Notes: generated by a model from the letters alone, not told the origin. Shown: positions 1 through 9,757, counted from the first letter of the stretch. The stretch is DNA of 33,543 bases from Alphaproteobacteria bacterium HGW-Alphaproteobacteria-6 (GCA_002841115.1 PHEC01000015.1:1-33543); one strand, 5' to 3'. A program made the numbers and translations.

Positions 1-98
1 GATCGCGTTCATTCGCATTCACGCGACCCACTCCAACCTTCTGATTTCGCCTGTCCGAGGAGCGCAAAACCGGTTCCCACTTTTGCGCGACATGCTCT
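1..98. repeat. Intergenic mosaic repeat, copy A (cut by window start)
   Basis: These 98 bases are the reverse complement of 8809-8906 with about 8 mismatches and no gaps (counted by eye). The element contains two palindromic modules. One is bounded by gcgcaaaa and ttttgcgc with an outer pair gcatgtc/gacatgc; the other is a GATCGCG...CGCGACC-type hairpin that is incomplete here because the window starts inside it. It lies outside any gene, downstream of sdaA. It resembles the short palindromic mosaic repeats (RIME-like) found between genes in alphaproteobacteria; that family name is an inference. Confidence 0.8.
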
Positions 99-190
99 AG
101 CCTGCGCCCCGGTGGCCGTCCATCCCGAAAGCGACGGTTCGCCGGCAATTTCAGCGGCGGCCCGGTGCCCGGGCCAGGTCCTCTGTCTCG

Positions 191-215
191 CCGTCCCGGA
201 CTGGCGCCGGGACGG
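191..215 (-). terminator. Possible sdaA terminator hairpin
   Basis: A perfect 9-bp inverted repeat (ccgtcccgg / ccgggacgg) with a 7-base loop lies 40-64 bases past the sdaA stop codon. Neither side has a clear T tract, so it may end transcription weakly or only protect the 3' end. Nothing else was seen between 99 and 254. Confidence 0.35.
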
Positions 216-254
216 TTCGGGCGGGCGAAGGGGGGCGCGCGCCGGCAGCCGGGC

Positions 255-1631
255 TCAGCAGTTCGGGACGTTGACGGCCAGCCCGCCCAGTGAGGTTTCC
301 TTGTATTTCTCGTGCATGTCGCGGCCGGTCTGGCGCATCGTCTCGATCGCCGCATCGAGCGGCACGAGGTGGCTGCCGTCGCCCCTGAGCGCCAGCGAGG
401 CGGCCGAGACCGCCTTGATCGCACCAAGCCCGTTCCGTTCGATGCAGGGCACCTGCACCAGCCCCCTGACCGGGTCGCAGGTCATGCCGAGGTGGTGTTC
501 AAGGGCGATCTCTGCGGCGTTCTCCACCTGTTCGGGGGTGCCGCCCATGACCGCCGCCAGCCCGGCCGCGGCCATCGCGGCGGCCGAGCCGACCTCGGCC
601 TGGCAACCGCATTCGGCGCCCGAGATCGAGGCATTGTGCTTGACGATGCCGCCGACCGCCGCCGCGGTCAGCAGGAACTCGCCGATCCGCGCCGGCGAGG
701 CGCCCGGCACATGGTCGAGCCAGTAGCGCAGCACCGCCGGCAACACCCCGGCGGCGCCATTGGTCGGCGCGGTCACCACCTGCCCGCCGGCGGCGTTCTC
801 TTCGTTCACCGCCATCGCATAGACGATCATCCAGTCGTTGATGACATGGGGTGCTGTCTGGTTCAGCCCGCGTTCGGCCATGAGCGCCTGGTGGATCGCC
901 TTCGCCCGGCGCCGCACCTTCAGCCCACCGGGCAGGATGCCGTCGCTGGCCATGCCGCGCTCGATACAGGCGTTCATCACCTGCCAGAGCCGGGCAAGGC
1001 CGGCGTCAAGCTCGGCCTCGGCGCGGAACTGCACCTCGTTGGCGCGTTTCATCGCGGCGACCGACAGCCCCGAGGCCGCGGCCATCGCCAGCATCTCGGC
1101 GGCGGTGTGGAACGGAAAGGGACAGCCCGAGGGCCGGGCGGCGATCCGGCCGGCATCGGCAAGCTCGGCCTCGGTCAGAACAAAGCCGCCGCCGATCGAG
1201 AAATAGGTCTCGCGCAGGATCACGTCGCCCTGCGCATCGGTCGCCATCAGCACCATGGCATTGGCATGGCCGGGCAGGGCGGGGCCGTAGTCGAAGACCA
1301 GGTCGGTCTCGGGGCGGAAGGCCAGCGTCCCCAGGCCCGGCGGGGTGACGGTGCCGGTCGCCGCGATGGCGGCCAGCGCCGCCTCGGCCGCTGCGTGGTC
1401 GTAGCTTTCGGGCGCGAAGCCGGCAAGCCCGAGCACCGTCGCCCGGTCGGTGGCGTGGCCCTTGCCGGTGAAGGCGAGCGAGCCGTGCAGCGAGGCGCGC
1501 AGCCCCGCAGCGGTGAAGGGCGAGGCGCGCAGGGCATCGAGAAAGCGCGCGCCGGCGACCATCGGCCCCATGGTGTGCGACGAGGACGGGCCGACGCCGA
1601 CCTTGAACATGTCGAAAACGGAAAGGAACAT
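255..1631 (-). CDS. sdaA: L-serine ammonia-lyase (L-serine deaminase), single-chain iron-sulfur type
   Basis: Converts L-serine to pyruvate and ammonia in the cytoplasm with a [4Fe-4S] cluster. The 458-residue protein has the N-terminal SSSHT motif (residues 16-20) followed by the small regulatory (ASB-like) domain, then the catalytic domain. Cysteines 343, 385 and 396 sit where the cluster ligands are expected in single-chain bacterial enzymes, C341 is an extra nearby cysteine, and the protein ends in Cys458, the C-terminal tail cysteine that occupies the active site in the resting type 2 enzyme. Start: ATG at 1631, preceded by a GAGGA ribosome site about seven bases upstream. The GST gene lies upstream on the same strand, 42 bases away, so the two may be cotranscribed; the gap holds a G-rich repeat. 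Function is secure; regulation is unknown. Confidence 0.95.
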   Translation of the reverse strand: MFLSVFDMFKVGVGPSSSHTMGPMVAGARFLDALRASPFTAAGLRASLHGSLAFTGKGHATDRATVLGLAGFAPESYDHAAAEAALAAIAATGTVTPPGLGTLAFRPETDLVFDYGPALPGHANAMVLMATDAQGDVILRETYFSIGGGFVLTEAELADAGRIAARPSGCPFPFHTAAEMLAMAAASGLSVAAMKRANEVQFRAEAELDAGLARLWQVMNACIERGMASDGILPGGLKVRRRAKAIHQALMAERGLNQTAPHVINDWMIVYAMAVNEENAAGGQVVTAPTNGAAGVLPAVLRYWLDHVPGASPARIGEFLLTAAAVGGIVKHNASISGAECGCQAEVGSAAAMAAAGLAAVMGGTPEQVENAAEIALEHHLGMTCDPVRGLVQVPCIERNGLGAIKAVSAASLALRGDGSHLVPLDAAIETMRQTGRDMHEKYKETSLGGLAVNVPNC

Positions 1632-1642
1632 CGCGCGTCCTC

Positions 1643-1671
1643 GGGGTTCGGGGTCAGGGTCAGGGTCGGGG
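1643..1671 (+). repeat. G-rich tandem repeat, candidate G-quadruplex
   Basis: Five G runs of 3-4 bases (1643-1646, 1650-1653, 1657-1659, 1663-1665, 1668-1671) are separated by two- or three-base loops (TTC, TCA, TCA, TC), from a short GGGTCA-type tandem repeat. It fits the usual G3+N1-7 quadruplex pattern. The G-rich strand is the template strand for sdaA, so the sdaA leader RNA would be C-rich here. It ends 12 bases before the sdaA start. Confidence 0.7.
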
Positions 1672-1673
1672 TC

Positions 1674-2360
1674 TCAGGCGCCGGGGGCGGAAGCATCGGC
1701 ACAGGGTGCCGAGAAGATCGCCGCGCCCAGCCCCTCGGCCGCAGCACAGGCGCGGGCGGCGGGGCGTGCCTCGAGCGTCAGCGCCATCCGGGCCAGCGCG
1801 GGGTAGCGGGCAAAGTCGATGTGGCACGGGTCGTCGGGGGCGAAGGATTTCAGCCAGCGCATCAGCACCAGGACATAATAGCCAAGTGCCGAGGCCCGGT
1901 CGGGCGCGAACCAGTCCGGCGCCCCGGCGGCAGTGGCATCGAGAAGCGCCAGCGCGGTCTCGACCCGGGCCCGGCTGGTGGCGAGAAAGCCGGCATTGCC
2001 GGTCGCCGAGCCGGTGTATCTTTCGGGGTAGAAGAGGCCCATCAGCGGGGCGTGCAGATTGAAGCTGGTGAAGGCGAGCCACTTGAGGAAATCGCCACGC
2101 CCCGGCGCCCCGGGGCGCGGCGCAAGGGCGCCATGGGTTTCGCTCAGAAGGGCAAGGATCGCCGCGGTCTCGAATATCGGCCCTTCGGGGGTTTCCAGCG
2201 CCGGGATCTGGCCCAGCGGGTTGAGCGCGCGGTAGCCCGGCGCATCAAGCCCGCCCGCCGCCCGGTCGATCGGCACGGCGCGGTAGGGCTGGCCCAGTTC
2301 CTCCAGAACCAGCCGCACGATCAGGGCCGCGGTATCGGGGCTGAAATGCAGGACATACAT
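1674..2360 (-). CDS. Glutathione S-transferase family protein
   Basis: A 228-residue cytosolic protein with the GST fold. The N-terminal thioredoxin-like domain (about residues 1-80) shows the beta-alpha-beta start ([21 protein letters not shown]), the cis-proline region (LGQIPALET) and the glutathione-binding FETAAIL segment (canonical E-S replaced by E-T). The rest is the helical C-terminal domain. The family conjugates glutathione to electrophiles or reduces disulfides; the substrate cannot be read from the sequence. It diverges from rpiA and the glutathione reductase gene, which maintains the glutathione pool. Start: ATG at 2360, which gives the full N-terminal strand. Family certain, class and substrate unknown. 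Confidence 0.88.
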   Translation of the reverse strand: MYVLHFSPDTAALIVRLVLEELGQPYRAVPIDRAAGGLDAPGYRALNPLGQIPALETPEGPIFETAAILALLSETHGALAPRPGAPGRGDFLKWLAFTSFNLHAPLMGLFYPERYTGSATGNAGFLATSRARVETALALLDATAAGAPDWFAPDRASALGYYVLVLMRWLKSFAPDDPCHIDFARYPALARMALTLEARPAARACAAAEGLGAAIFSAPCADASAPGA

Positions 2361-2602
2361 GGCGCGTGTTCTCCTCTGGCGGCCTTATCGCGCGGATGGC
2401 GGGCGCCGGCACGGCGAAAAGCGACCCTTGCCGGCGGTTTCGGGCGGCCTTGCGCGGATCGCGGCCGCCACCCGGACTGCGGGTCGGGGCCAGCGGGTCG
2501 GGGGGCCCGCGATGCGGCGGCGGTCCGGGGTCTGGTGGCAGACCGGGCCGGCACCGGCCAGGGTTGGCCAGATTGCCCCTCGCGCCGCCCGGCCAATCCC
2601 CC

Positions 2603-2608
2603 TATAAC
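2603..2608 (+). promoter_or_regulatory. Possible -10 element before rpiA
   Basis: TATAAC stands out in very GC-rich sequence 28 bases before the rpiA start. No convincing -35 element is seen at 16-18 bases upstream, so the assignment is weak. The remaining GST-rpiA divergent gap (2361-2636) shows nothing else clear except the rpiA ribosome site. Confidence 0.3.
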
Positions 2609-2636
2609 CGGGGCGCATCACCAAAGGAGCGTGCCG

Positions 2637-3425
2637 ATGCCGCAGAACCTCTCTCCGGTCGACAAGGCGAAATTCGCGGCCGCGTCGCGCGCGGTCGATT
2701 TCGTCGAGGCGGGGATGCGGGTCGGGCTGGGCACCGGATCGACGGCGGCCTGGATGGTGCGCATCCTCGGCGCCCGGGTCCGCGACGAGGGGCTGAAGAT
2801 CGCCGGGGTCGCGACCTCGGCGCGCACCGCGGCGCTGGCACGGGCCGAGGGCATCACCGTGGTGACGCTTGACGAGGCGCGCTGGCTTGACCTGACCATC
2901 GACGGCGCCGACGAATTCGACCCGAAGCTGAACCTGATCAAGGGCGGCGGCGCGGCGCTGTTGCAGGAAAAGATCGTCGCCACCGCCTCGGACCAGATGA
3001 TCGTCATCACCGACGCGGCCAAGGAGGTCGCCCATCTCGGCGCCTTCCCGCTGCCGGTCGAGGTGATCGGCTTCGGCCTTCAGACCACCCGGGCGCTGAT
3101 CGAGGAGATGATCGAGGCGCTGGACGTGCTGGGCCGCAAGGTCACGCTGCGCATGAACGGCGACACGCCGCTGGTCACCGACGAGGGCAACCGCATCCTT
3201 GATCTGCATCTCGGCCGGATCGGCAACCCGGGACAATTGGCGATGGTGCTGAACCAGGTGCCGGGGGTGGTCGAGAACGGCCTTTTCATCGATATCTGCG
3301 ACCGGGTGATCATCGGCCACGGCGACGGCGGCTTCGAGATGCGCGACATCATCACCGGCGCGGTCGAGACGGGGCGCATCGACTTTGCCGAAAGCGGCAA
3401 CATCTTCGCCGATCTCGGCCATTGA
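2637..3425 (+). CDS. rpiA: Ribose-5-phosphate isomerase A
   Basis: Interconverts ribose 5-phosphate and ribulose 5-phosphate in the pentose phosphate (and, where present, Calvin) pathway. The 262-residue product has the family motifs in order: GTGST (32-36) in the phosphate-binding loop, DGADEFD (89-95) and KGGGAAL (102-108) followed by the catalytic glutamate E111. Length is slightly above the usual 220-235 because of an extended C-terminus. Start: ATG at 2637 has AAGGAG at 2624-2629, seven bases upstream; the reading frame is open far upstream but that part is a shadow of other genes. The glutathione reductase gene follows after 47 bases. Confidence 0.95.
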   Translation: MPQNLSPVDKAKFAAASRAVDFVEAGMRVGLGTGSTAAWMVRILGARVRDEGLKIAGVATSARTAALARAEGITVVTLDEARWLDLTIDGADEFDPKLNLIKGGGAALLQEKIVATASDQMIVITDAAKEVAHLGAFPLPVEVIGFGLQTTRALIEEMIEALDVLGRKVTLRMNGDTPLVTDEGNRILDLHLGRIGNPGQLAMVLNQVPGVVENGLFIDICDRVIIGHGDGGFEMRDIITGAVETGRIDFAESGNIFADLGH

Positions 3426-3472
3426 GCGCTGCCGGGGACCGGGACGGCGGGCAAGAGGGACAGGACGCAAGC

Positions 3473-4831
3473 ATGACCTTCGACTACGATCTTTTCGTCA
3501 TCGGCGGCGGCTCGGGCGGGGTGCGCGCGGCGCGGATTGCGGCCGGCGAATATGGCGCCAGGGTCGGCCTTGCCGAAGAATACCGCATGGGCGGCACCTG
3601 CGTGATCCGCGGCTGCGTGCCGAAAAAGCTGATGGTCTTCGCCTCGTCCTACCGGGGTGCTGTGGAAGATGCCCGCGCCTATGGCTGGGAGGTGACGGCC
3701 GGCAATTTCGACTGGACCGCATTCCGGGCCAAGCTCGACACCGAGCTTGACCGGCTGGAGGCGGCCTATCGCGCCGGCCTGAACGGCGCGAAGGTCACCA
3801 TCCACGATTGCCGCGCGACGCTTGAGGATGCCCATACCGTGCGGCTGACGGATGGCGGCAGGGTGACGGCGAAGCATGTGCTGATCGCCACCGGCGGGCG
3901 ACCCTTCCTGCCGCCGATCGCCGCCGAGGCCGGCGCGATGACCTCGAACGACATCTTCCTGATGGAGCGTCTGCCGCGGTCGGTGCTGATCGTCGGCGGC
4001 GGTTTCATCGCCTGCGAGTTTGCCTGCATCCTGAACGGCATGGGGGTCGCGGTCACGCAGTTCTACCGGGGCGAGCAGATCCTGCGCGGCTTTGACGGCG
4101 AGGCGCGCGGCCATATCGCCGAGCATATGCGCGAGGCCGGCGTCAACCTGCATCTCGGCACCGAGGTGATCGAGATGACGCGGGTCGAGGGCGGCACCCG
4201 GGTCAAGTCGACCGACGGGCGCGAGGCGGTCTACGAGGCGGTGGTCTATGCCACCGGGCGGGTGCCCAATACCGAGGGCCTCGGGCTTGAGGCGGCAGGG
4301 GTGACGCTGGGGCGCGGCGGCAAGGTGATCGTCGACGACTGGTCGCAGACCGTGGTGCCCTCGATCTATGCGGTGGGCGACGTGACCGACCGGATCAACC
4401 TGACGCCGGTGGCGATCCGCGAGGGCCACGCCTTTGCCGACACCGTCTTTGGCGCAAGGCCGACCAGGCCCGATCACGCCCTGGTCCCAAGCGCGGTCTT
4501 CACCCAGCCCGAATTTGGCACGGTCGGGATGACCGAGGAGGCGGCGCGCGACGAACGGCCGATCGAGGTCTACGCGACCGCGTTCCGCCCCATGCAGTCG
4601 GCCTTCGCCGGCCGGCCCGACCGGGTGATGATGAAGCTGATCGTCTGTGCCGAGACGCGCAAGGTGCTGGGCTGTCACATCGTGGCGCCGGGCGCCGGCG
4701 AGATGATCCAGCTTGCCGCGATCGCGATCAGGATGGGCGCCACCAAGGAAGACTTCGACCGCACGGTCGCGGTCCATCCGGTGATGGCCGAAGAACTGGT
4801 GACGATGCGCAAACCGGTGCGCAAGGCTTGA
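3473..4831 (+). CDS. gor: Glutathione-disulfide reductase
   Basis: FAD- and NADPH-dependent reduction of glutathione disulfide in the cytoplasm. The 452-residue protein shows the FAD-binding GGGSGG motif (11-16), the redox-active pair C43-VIRG-C48, a second dinucleotide fold (VGGGFIACEFA, about residue 180), the FAD-contacting YAVGDVTD segment and the catalytic H435-x4-E440 pair in HPVMAEE near the C-terminus. Length is normal. The gene follows rpiA by 47 bases and precedes hflK by 58, on the same strand; RpiA feeds the NADPH-forming pentose phosphate pathway, which suits this pairing. Dihydrolipoamide dehydrogenase is the main alternative fold relative; the CVIRGC spacing and overall pattern favour glutathione reductase. 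Confidence 0.92.
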   Translation: MTFDYDLFVIGGGSGGVRAARIAAGEYGARVGLAEEYRMGGTCVIRGCVPKKLMVFASSYRGAVEDARAYGWEVTAGNFDWTAFRAKLDTELDRLEAAYRAGLNGAKVTIHDCRATLEDAHTVRLTDGGRVTAKHVLIATGGRPFLPPIAAEAGAMTSNDIFLMERLPRSVLIVGGGFIACEFACILNGMGVAVTQFYRGEQILRGFDGEARGHIAEHMREAGVNLHLGTEVIEMTRVEGGTRVKSTDGREAVYEAVVYATGRVPNTEGLGLEAAGVTLGRGGKVIVDDWSQTVVPSIYAVGDVTDRINLTPVAIREGHAFADTVFGARPTRPDHALVPSAVFTQPEFGTVGMTEEAARDERPIEVYATAFRPMQSAFAGRPDRVMMKLIVCAETRKVLGCHIVAPGAGEMIQLAAIAIRMGATKEDFDRTVAVHPVMAEELVTMRKPVRKA

Positions 4832-4889
4832 TTTTCCCGACGAAAAGACCAGTTGGGATGGATGAATATGGAAAAGGGGAAATGACCTG

Positions 4890-6077
4890 ATGGCGGGAAG
4901 CGGCGGGCCCTGGGGGGGCGGCGGATCAAACGGCGGCGATGATGGCGACCGCCCGGGCGGTGACCGTCCGGGGGGCGGGCGCGGCGGCCGGCGACCGGGC
5001 GAAGGCCCGCAGATCCCCGAGATCGACGAGATCGTCAGGAAAGGCACCGAACAGCTCAAGGTGCTGATGGGCGGACGTGGCGGGCGCGGCGGTGGCGCCG
5101 GCGGCGGCCTGCCGCAGGGTCCGCGCCTGACCCGTGGCACGCTCGGCATCGGCGTTCTGGCGGCGGCGGCACTCTGGGCGTTCCAGTCCTTCTACACGGT
5201 CAAGCCCGAGGAAAAATCGGTCGAACTTCTCTTTGGCAAATATTCCTCGACCGGCGAGCCGGGGCTGAACTTCGCGCCCTGGCCCTTTGTCACCGCCGAG
5301 GTGATCCCGGTCTCGCCCGAACGCATCGAGGATATCGGCGTCGGGCGCAGCGGCGGCGACGAGGGGCTGATGCTGACCGGCGACGAGAATATCGTCGACA
5401 TCGACTTCCAGGTGGTCTGGAACATCTCGGACCCGACGAAATACCTTTTCAACCTGCGCGACCCGCAGCTGACGATCGGCGCCGTGGCCGAGGCCTCGAT
5501 GCGCGAGATCATCGCGCAAAGCCAGCTGGCGCCGATCCTCAACCGCGACCGTGGCGCGATCGCGGCGCGGCTGTCGGACATGATCCAGTCGACGCTGGAC
5601 AGCTATGACAGCGGGCTGAACGTGGTCCGGGTCAACTTCGACCGGGCCGATCCGCCGCGCGAGGTCATCGACGCCTTCAAGGAGGTGCAGTCGGCCGAAC
5701 AGGAACGCGACCGGCTGGAGAAAGAGGCCGACGCCTATGCCAACCGTGTCGTCGCCGGTGCGCGCGGCGAGGCGGCCCAGGTGCTGGAACAGGCCGAGGG
5801 CTACCGCGCCCAGGTGGTCAACCAGGCCCAGGGCGAGGCCAGCCGCTTTTCGGCGGTGCTGACCGAATACCAGAAGGCGCCGACGGTGACCCGCAAGCGG
5901 CTTTACCTCGAGGCGATGGAAGAGGTTCTGGCGCGGGTCGACAAGGTGATCATCGACGAATCCGCGGCCGGAAGCCAGGGCGTGGTGCCGTTCCTGCCGC
6001 TCAATGAACTCGGCCGCGCGGCCAGCCCGGTCACACCCGGTGCGGCCAGCACCTCGACCGTGGGGGGGAACAACTGA
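4890..6077 (+). CDS. hflK: FtsH protease regulator HflK (SPFH/band 7 protein)
   Basis: With HflC it forms a large periplasm-facing cage around the membrane protease FtsH and limits its activity. The 395-residue protein has a cytoplasmic Gly/Pro/Arg-rich N-terminus (1-80), one membrane segment at about 84-103, then an SPFH domain (about 100-290) and a charged coiled-coil stretch rich in Glu/Ala (around 265-330). Start: ATG at 4890 with AAGGGGA about ten bases upstream. Its TGA overlaps the hflC ATG as TGATG, typical of translational coupling. The Gly-rich leader is common in HflK. Confidence 0.93.
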   Translation: MAGSGGPWGGGGSNGGDDGDRPGGDRPGGGRGGRRPGEGPQIPEIDEIVRKGTEQLKVLMGGRGGRGGGAGGGLPQGPRLTRGTLGIGVLAAAALWAFQSFYTVKPEEKSVELLFGKYSSTGEPGLNFAPWPFVTAEVIPVSPERIEDIGVGRSGGDEGLMLTGDENIVDIDFQVVWNISDPTKYLFNLRDPQLTIGAVAEASMREIIAQSQLAPILNRDRGAIAARLSDMIQSTLDSYDSGLNVVRVNFDRADPPREVIDAFKEVQSAEQERDRLEKEADAYANRVVAGARGEAAQVLEQAEGYRAQVVNQAQGEASRFSAVLTEYQKAPTVTRKRLYLEAMEEVLARVDKVIIDESAAGSQGVVPFLPLNELGRAASPVTPGAASTSTVGGNN

Positions 6078-6955
6078 TGAGCCGTTCGACCTATCTTCTG
6101 CCGCTGGCGGTGCTGATCGTCGCCACCATCCTGTCGTCGGTCTTCATCGTCGACGAGCGCAACAAGGCGCTGGTCCTGCAATTCGGCCAGATCCGGTCGG
6201 TGCGCGAGGATCCGGGGCTGTATTTCAAGCTGCCGCTGATCCAGGAGGTGGTGCGCTATGACGACCGCATCCTCGGCCGTGACATCGACCCCTTGGAGGT
6301 GACGCCGCTCGATGACCGCCGGCTGGTGGTCGATGCCTTCGCGCGCTACCGCATCACCGATGTGCGGCAGTTCCGCCAGGCGGTCGGTGCCGGCGGCGAA
6401 AGCTTTGCCGAAAGCCGGATCGACACCATCCTGCGCGCCCAGATCCGCGAGGTTCTCGGCTCGGTCACCTCGTCCGAGATCCTGTCGGCGGACCGTGCCG
6501 CCCTGGCCAACCGGGTCCGCATCGCGGCGCGCAACGAGGCGCGCGCCCTCGGCATCGATGTCGTCGACGTGCGGCTGAGGCGCACCGACCTGCCGGTGCA
6601 GAACCTTGACGCCACCTTCGCGCGGATGCGCGCCGAGCGTCAGCGCGAGGCGGCCGACGAGGTGGCGCGCGGCAACGAGGCGGCGCAAAGGGTGCGCGCC
6701 CAGGCCGACCGGACCGTGGTCGAACTGGTGTCGGACGCCCGGCGCCAGGCCGACATCGCCCGCGGCGAGGCCGATGCCGAGCGCAACGCGGTCTTCGCCG
6801 CGGCCTTTGGTGCCGACGAGGAGTTCTTCGAGTTCTACCGCTCGCTGGCGGCCTATCGCGCCGCCCTTCTGGGGGGCAATTCGACGATGGTGATCTCGCC
6901 CGACAGCGAGTTCTTCAACTACCTGAAATCGGCCACCGGCAAGCCGGCGCCATGA
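6077..6955 (+). CDS. hflC: FtsH protease regulator HflC (SPFH/band 7 protein)
   Basis: Partner of HflK in the FtsH-regulating membrane complex. The 292-residue protein starts with an N-terminal anchor (about residues 4-23, YLLPLAVLIVATILSSVFIV), then the SPFH domain with the ERNKALVLQFGQ and DPGLYFKLP motifs, and ends with a coiled coil rich in Arg/Glu/Ala before the C-terminal YRALAAYR-like helix. It overlaps hflK by one base at the start and the next gene by four bases (ATGA), so hflK, hflC and the DUF2065 gene look like one translational unit. Confidence 0.93.
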   Translation: MSRSTYLLPLAVLIVATILSSVFIVDERNKALVLQFGQIRSVREDPGLYFKLPLIQEVVRYDDRILGRDIDPLEVTPLDDRRLVVDAFARYRITDVRQFRQAVGAGGESFAESRIDTILRAQIREVLGSVTSSEILSADRAALANRVRIAARNEARALGIDVVDVRLRRTDLPVQNLDATFARMRAERQREAADEVARGNEAAQRVRAQADRTVVELVSDARRQADIARGEADAERNAVFAAAFGADEEFFEFYRSLAAYRAALLGGNSTMVISPDSEFFNYLKSATGKPAP

Positions 6956-6975
6956 TCACCGGCGCCATGATCACC
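6946..6975 (+). repeat. Exact 15-bp tandem duplication spanning a start codon
   Basis: The unit ggcgccatgatcacc occurs twice in a row at 6946-6960 and 6961-6975. It contains the end of hflC and the start codon of the DUF2065 gene; the second copy adds five residues in frame to the small protein, which begins with two near-identical MITG blocks. Confidence 0.85.
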
Positions 6976-7185
6976 GGCGGCATGGGCGCCGGGGCGGTCA
7001 TCCTGCTGGCGCTCGGACTTGTGCTGTCGCTCGAGGGGCTGGTGCTTGCACTGGCCCCTTCGCGCATCGAGGATGTGCTCGACCTCATCCGCCGGATGCC
7101 GGTCGAGACGCGCCGCGCCATCGGGCTTGGGGCGCTCGCGCTCGGGATCGCGCTCATTTGGCTTGCCGGAGGGGTTGCAGGCTGA
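6952..7185 (+). CDS. Small DUF2065 membrane protein
   Basis: A 77-residue protein with two membrane segments (about 14-34 and 57-74) joined by a short cytoplasmic-type loop (APSRIEDVLDLIRRMPVETRRAIG), the typical DUF2065 layout. DUF2065 proteins are commonly encoded after hflC in proteobacteria; their role is not established, and an accessory part in the HflKC/FtsH or protease system is an inference from position. Start: the ATG at 6952 overlaps hflC as ATGA; in-frame ATGs at 6967 and 6982 are alternatives created or kept by the local 15-bp duplication. Confidence 0.85.
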   Translation: MITGAMITGGMGAGAVILLALGLVLSLEGLVLALAPSRIEDVLDLIRRMPVETRRAIGLGALALGIALIWLAGGVAG

Positions 7186-7322
7186 GACAATGATGCCGAA
7201 ATAATATCCGGCAGTGCGACCAGGACGAGCCGTGACGCGCCGGCCGGGCGGCTGACCGGATCGGCATTGCGCGACAGGATATCGGCGGCCTTGCAAGGGC
7301 CGAAACGGACAAGGAGACGACA

Positions 7323-8795
7323 TTGAAACCTCGGGTCACGACACTGACACTCGGCCGGACCGCGCCGGCGACGATGCTTCGGCTGGTCGCCCTGATGGCC
7401 CTCACACTGGCGCTGGCGCTGGCGATGGTCTGGCGCGCCGAGGCGCGCGGCGTGCCGGAAAGCTTTGCCGACCTCGCCGAAACCGTCAGCCCGGCGGTGG
7501 TCAACATCACCACCGCGACGGTGATCGCCGCCCCGGTCGGGCCGCGCCCGATGATCCCCGAAGGCTCTCCCTTCGAGGATTTCTTCCGCGACTTCGGCAT
7601 GCCCGGCCCCGATGGCGGGCCGCAGCAGCGGCGGTCCTCGGCGCTGGGCTCGGGCTTTGTCATCTCCGAGGATGGCTTCATCGTCACCAACAACCACGTC
7701 ATCGAGGGCGCCGACGAGATCTCGATCGAGTTCTTCTCGGGCCGCAAGCTTGACGCCAAGCTGATCGGCACCGACCCCAAGACCGATATCGCCCTTCTGA
7801 AGGTCGAAAGCACCGAGCCGCTGCCCTTCGTCAGTTTCGGCAATTCCGACCTGTTGCGGGTCGGCGACTGGGTGATGGCGATGGGCAACCCGCTTGGCCA
7901 GGGGTTTTCCGCCTCGGCCGGGATCGTCTCGGCCCGCGGCCGGGCGCTGTCGGGCAGCTATGACGACTTCATCCAGACCGATGCGGCGATCAACCGCGGC
8001 AATTCGGGCGGCCCGCTGTTCAACCTCGACGGCGAGGTGGTGGGGGTGAACACTGCCATCCTCAGCCCCAATGGCGGCTCGATCGGGATCGGCTTCTCGA
8101 TGTCCTCGAACGTGGTGTCGAAGGTCGTCACCCAGTTGCGCGACTTCGGCGAGACCCGGCGCGGCTGGCTCGGCGTGCGCATCCAGGACGTGACCCCGGA
8201 TGTCGCCGAGGCGATGGGCCTTGCGGTCGCGCAGGGCGCGCTGGTCACCGATGTGCCCGAGGGTCCGGCGATGGATGCCGGCATGAAGGCCGGTGACATC
8301 ATCACCGGATTCGACGGTGCCGAGGTCAAGGACACCCGCGAACTGGTGCGCCGGGTCGGTGATGCCGAGGCCGGCAAGGTCGTCCGCGTCATCGTCTCGC
8401 GCGAGGGGCAAAGCCAGACCCTGCTGATCACCCTCGGCCGGCGCGAGGTGGCCGAGGGCGAGGCGGTGCCGGCCTCGACCGATCCGGCCGAATCGGCCGA
8501 GGTCGAGGTGCTGGGCATGACGCTCGGCACGCTCAGCGACGAGTTGCGCGGCCAGCTCGGCCTGCCCGAGGGCGCCGAGGGCCTGGTCGTCGGCGCCATC
8601 GACGAGGCCAGCGAGGCTTTCGCCAAGGGTCTCAGGCAGGGCGACCTGATCACCGAGGCGGGCCAGCAGAAGATCACCAGGCCGGCCGATATCCTGGCCC
8701 GCATCGCCGAGGCGAAAGAGGCCGGGCGCAAGTCGCTTCTCTTGCTGATCCGGCGCGGCGGCGACCCGCGCTTTGTCGCGCTGTCGGTGGAATGA
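7323..8795 (+). CDS. degP: Do-like (DegP/DegQ) periplasmic serine protease
   Basis: Periplasmic protease-chaperone that degrades misfolded envelope proteins. The 490-residue protein has a signal-type hydrophobic stretch (about 18-37) with likely cleavage after the ARA/EARG region, a trypsin-like domain with H125 (NNHVIEG), D155 (DPKTD) and S228 (RGNSGGP), and two PDZ domains (about 265-370 and 395-485). Start: TTG at 7323, preceded by AAGGAG at 7311-7316 with six bases of spacing; the first in-frame ATG, 17 codons on, has no ribosome site. The gene lies 137 bases after the DUF2065 gene, the common hflKC-DUF2065-protease order. Whether it is DegP, DegQ or MucD in function cannot be decided, hence the symbol is loose. 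Confidence 0.93.
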   Translation: MKPRVTTLTLGRTAPATMLRLVALMALTLALALAMVWRAEARGVPESFADLAETVSPAVVNITTATVIAAPVGPRPMIPEGSPFEDFFRDFGMPGPDGGPQQRRSSALGSGFVISEDGFIVTNNHVIEGADEISIEFFSGRKLDAKLIGTDPKTDIALLKVESTEPLPFVSFGNSDLLRVGDWVMAMGNPLGQGFSASAGIVSARGRALSGSYDDFIQTDAAINRGNSGGPLFNLDGEVVGVNTAILSPNGGSIGIGFSMSSNVVSKVVTQLRDFGETRRGWLGVRIQDVTPDVAEAMGLAVAQGALVTDVPEGPAMDAGMKAGDIITGFDGAEVKDTRELVRRVGDAEAGKVVRVIVSREGQSQTLLITLGRREVAEGEAVPASTDPAESAEVEVLGMTLGTLSDELRGQLGLPEGAEGLVVGAIDEASEAFAKGLRQGDLITEAGQQKITRPADILARIAEAKEAGRKSLLLLIRRGGDPRFVALSVE

Positions 8796-8808
8796 CCGGC
8801 GCGCGCCC

Positions 8809-8912
8809 AGAGCATGTCGCGCAAAAGTGGGAACCGGTTTTGCGCTCCTCGGACATGCAAAATCAACGGGTTAGAGCGGGTCGTGTGAATGCGAATGAAC
8901 GCGATCCGCTCT
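8809..8912. repeat. Intergenic mosaic repeat, copy B
   Basis: Complete copy of the element found inverted at window start. Module 1 is a hairpin (gcatgtc-gcgcaaaa ... ttttgcgc ... gacatgc, 8813 to about 8858). Module 2 is a second hairpin formed by agagcgg at 8873-8879 and ccgctct at 8906-8912. It sits directly after the protease gene and before the stop of the convergent OB-fold gene, so its hairpins may also act at the 3' ends of both transcripts. Confidence 0.82.
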
Positions 8913-8944
8913 GGCCCGGCCGGCTTGCCGGGGCAGGCGCGTGA

Positions 8945-9756
<812 letters not shown>

Positions 9757-9757
<1 letters not shown>

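Noticed and set aside
312-2636. Very long open frame leading into rpiA
   Set aside because: It is antisense to sdaA and GST; its composition is Arg/Gly/His-rich shadow coding and rpiA has its own start and ribosome site at 2637.
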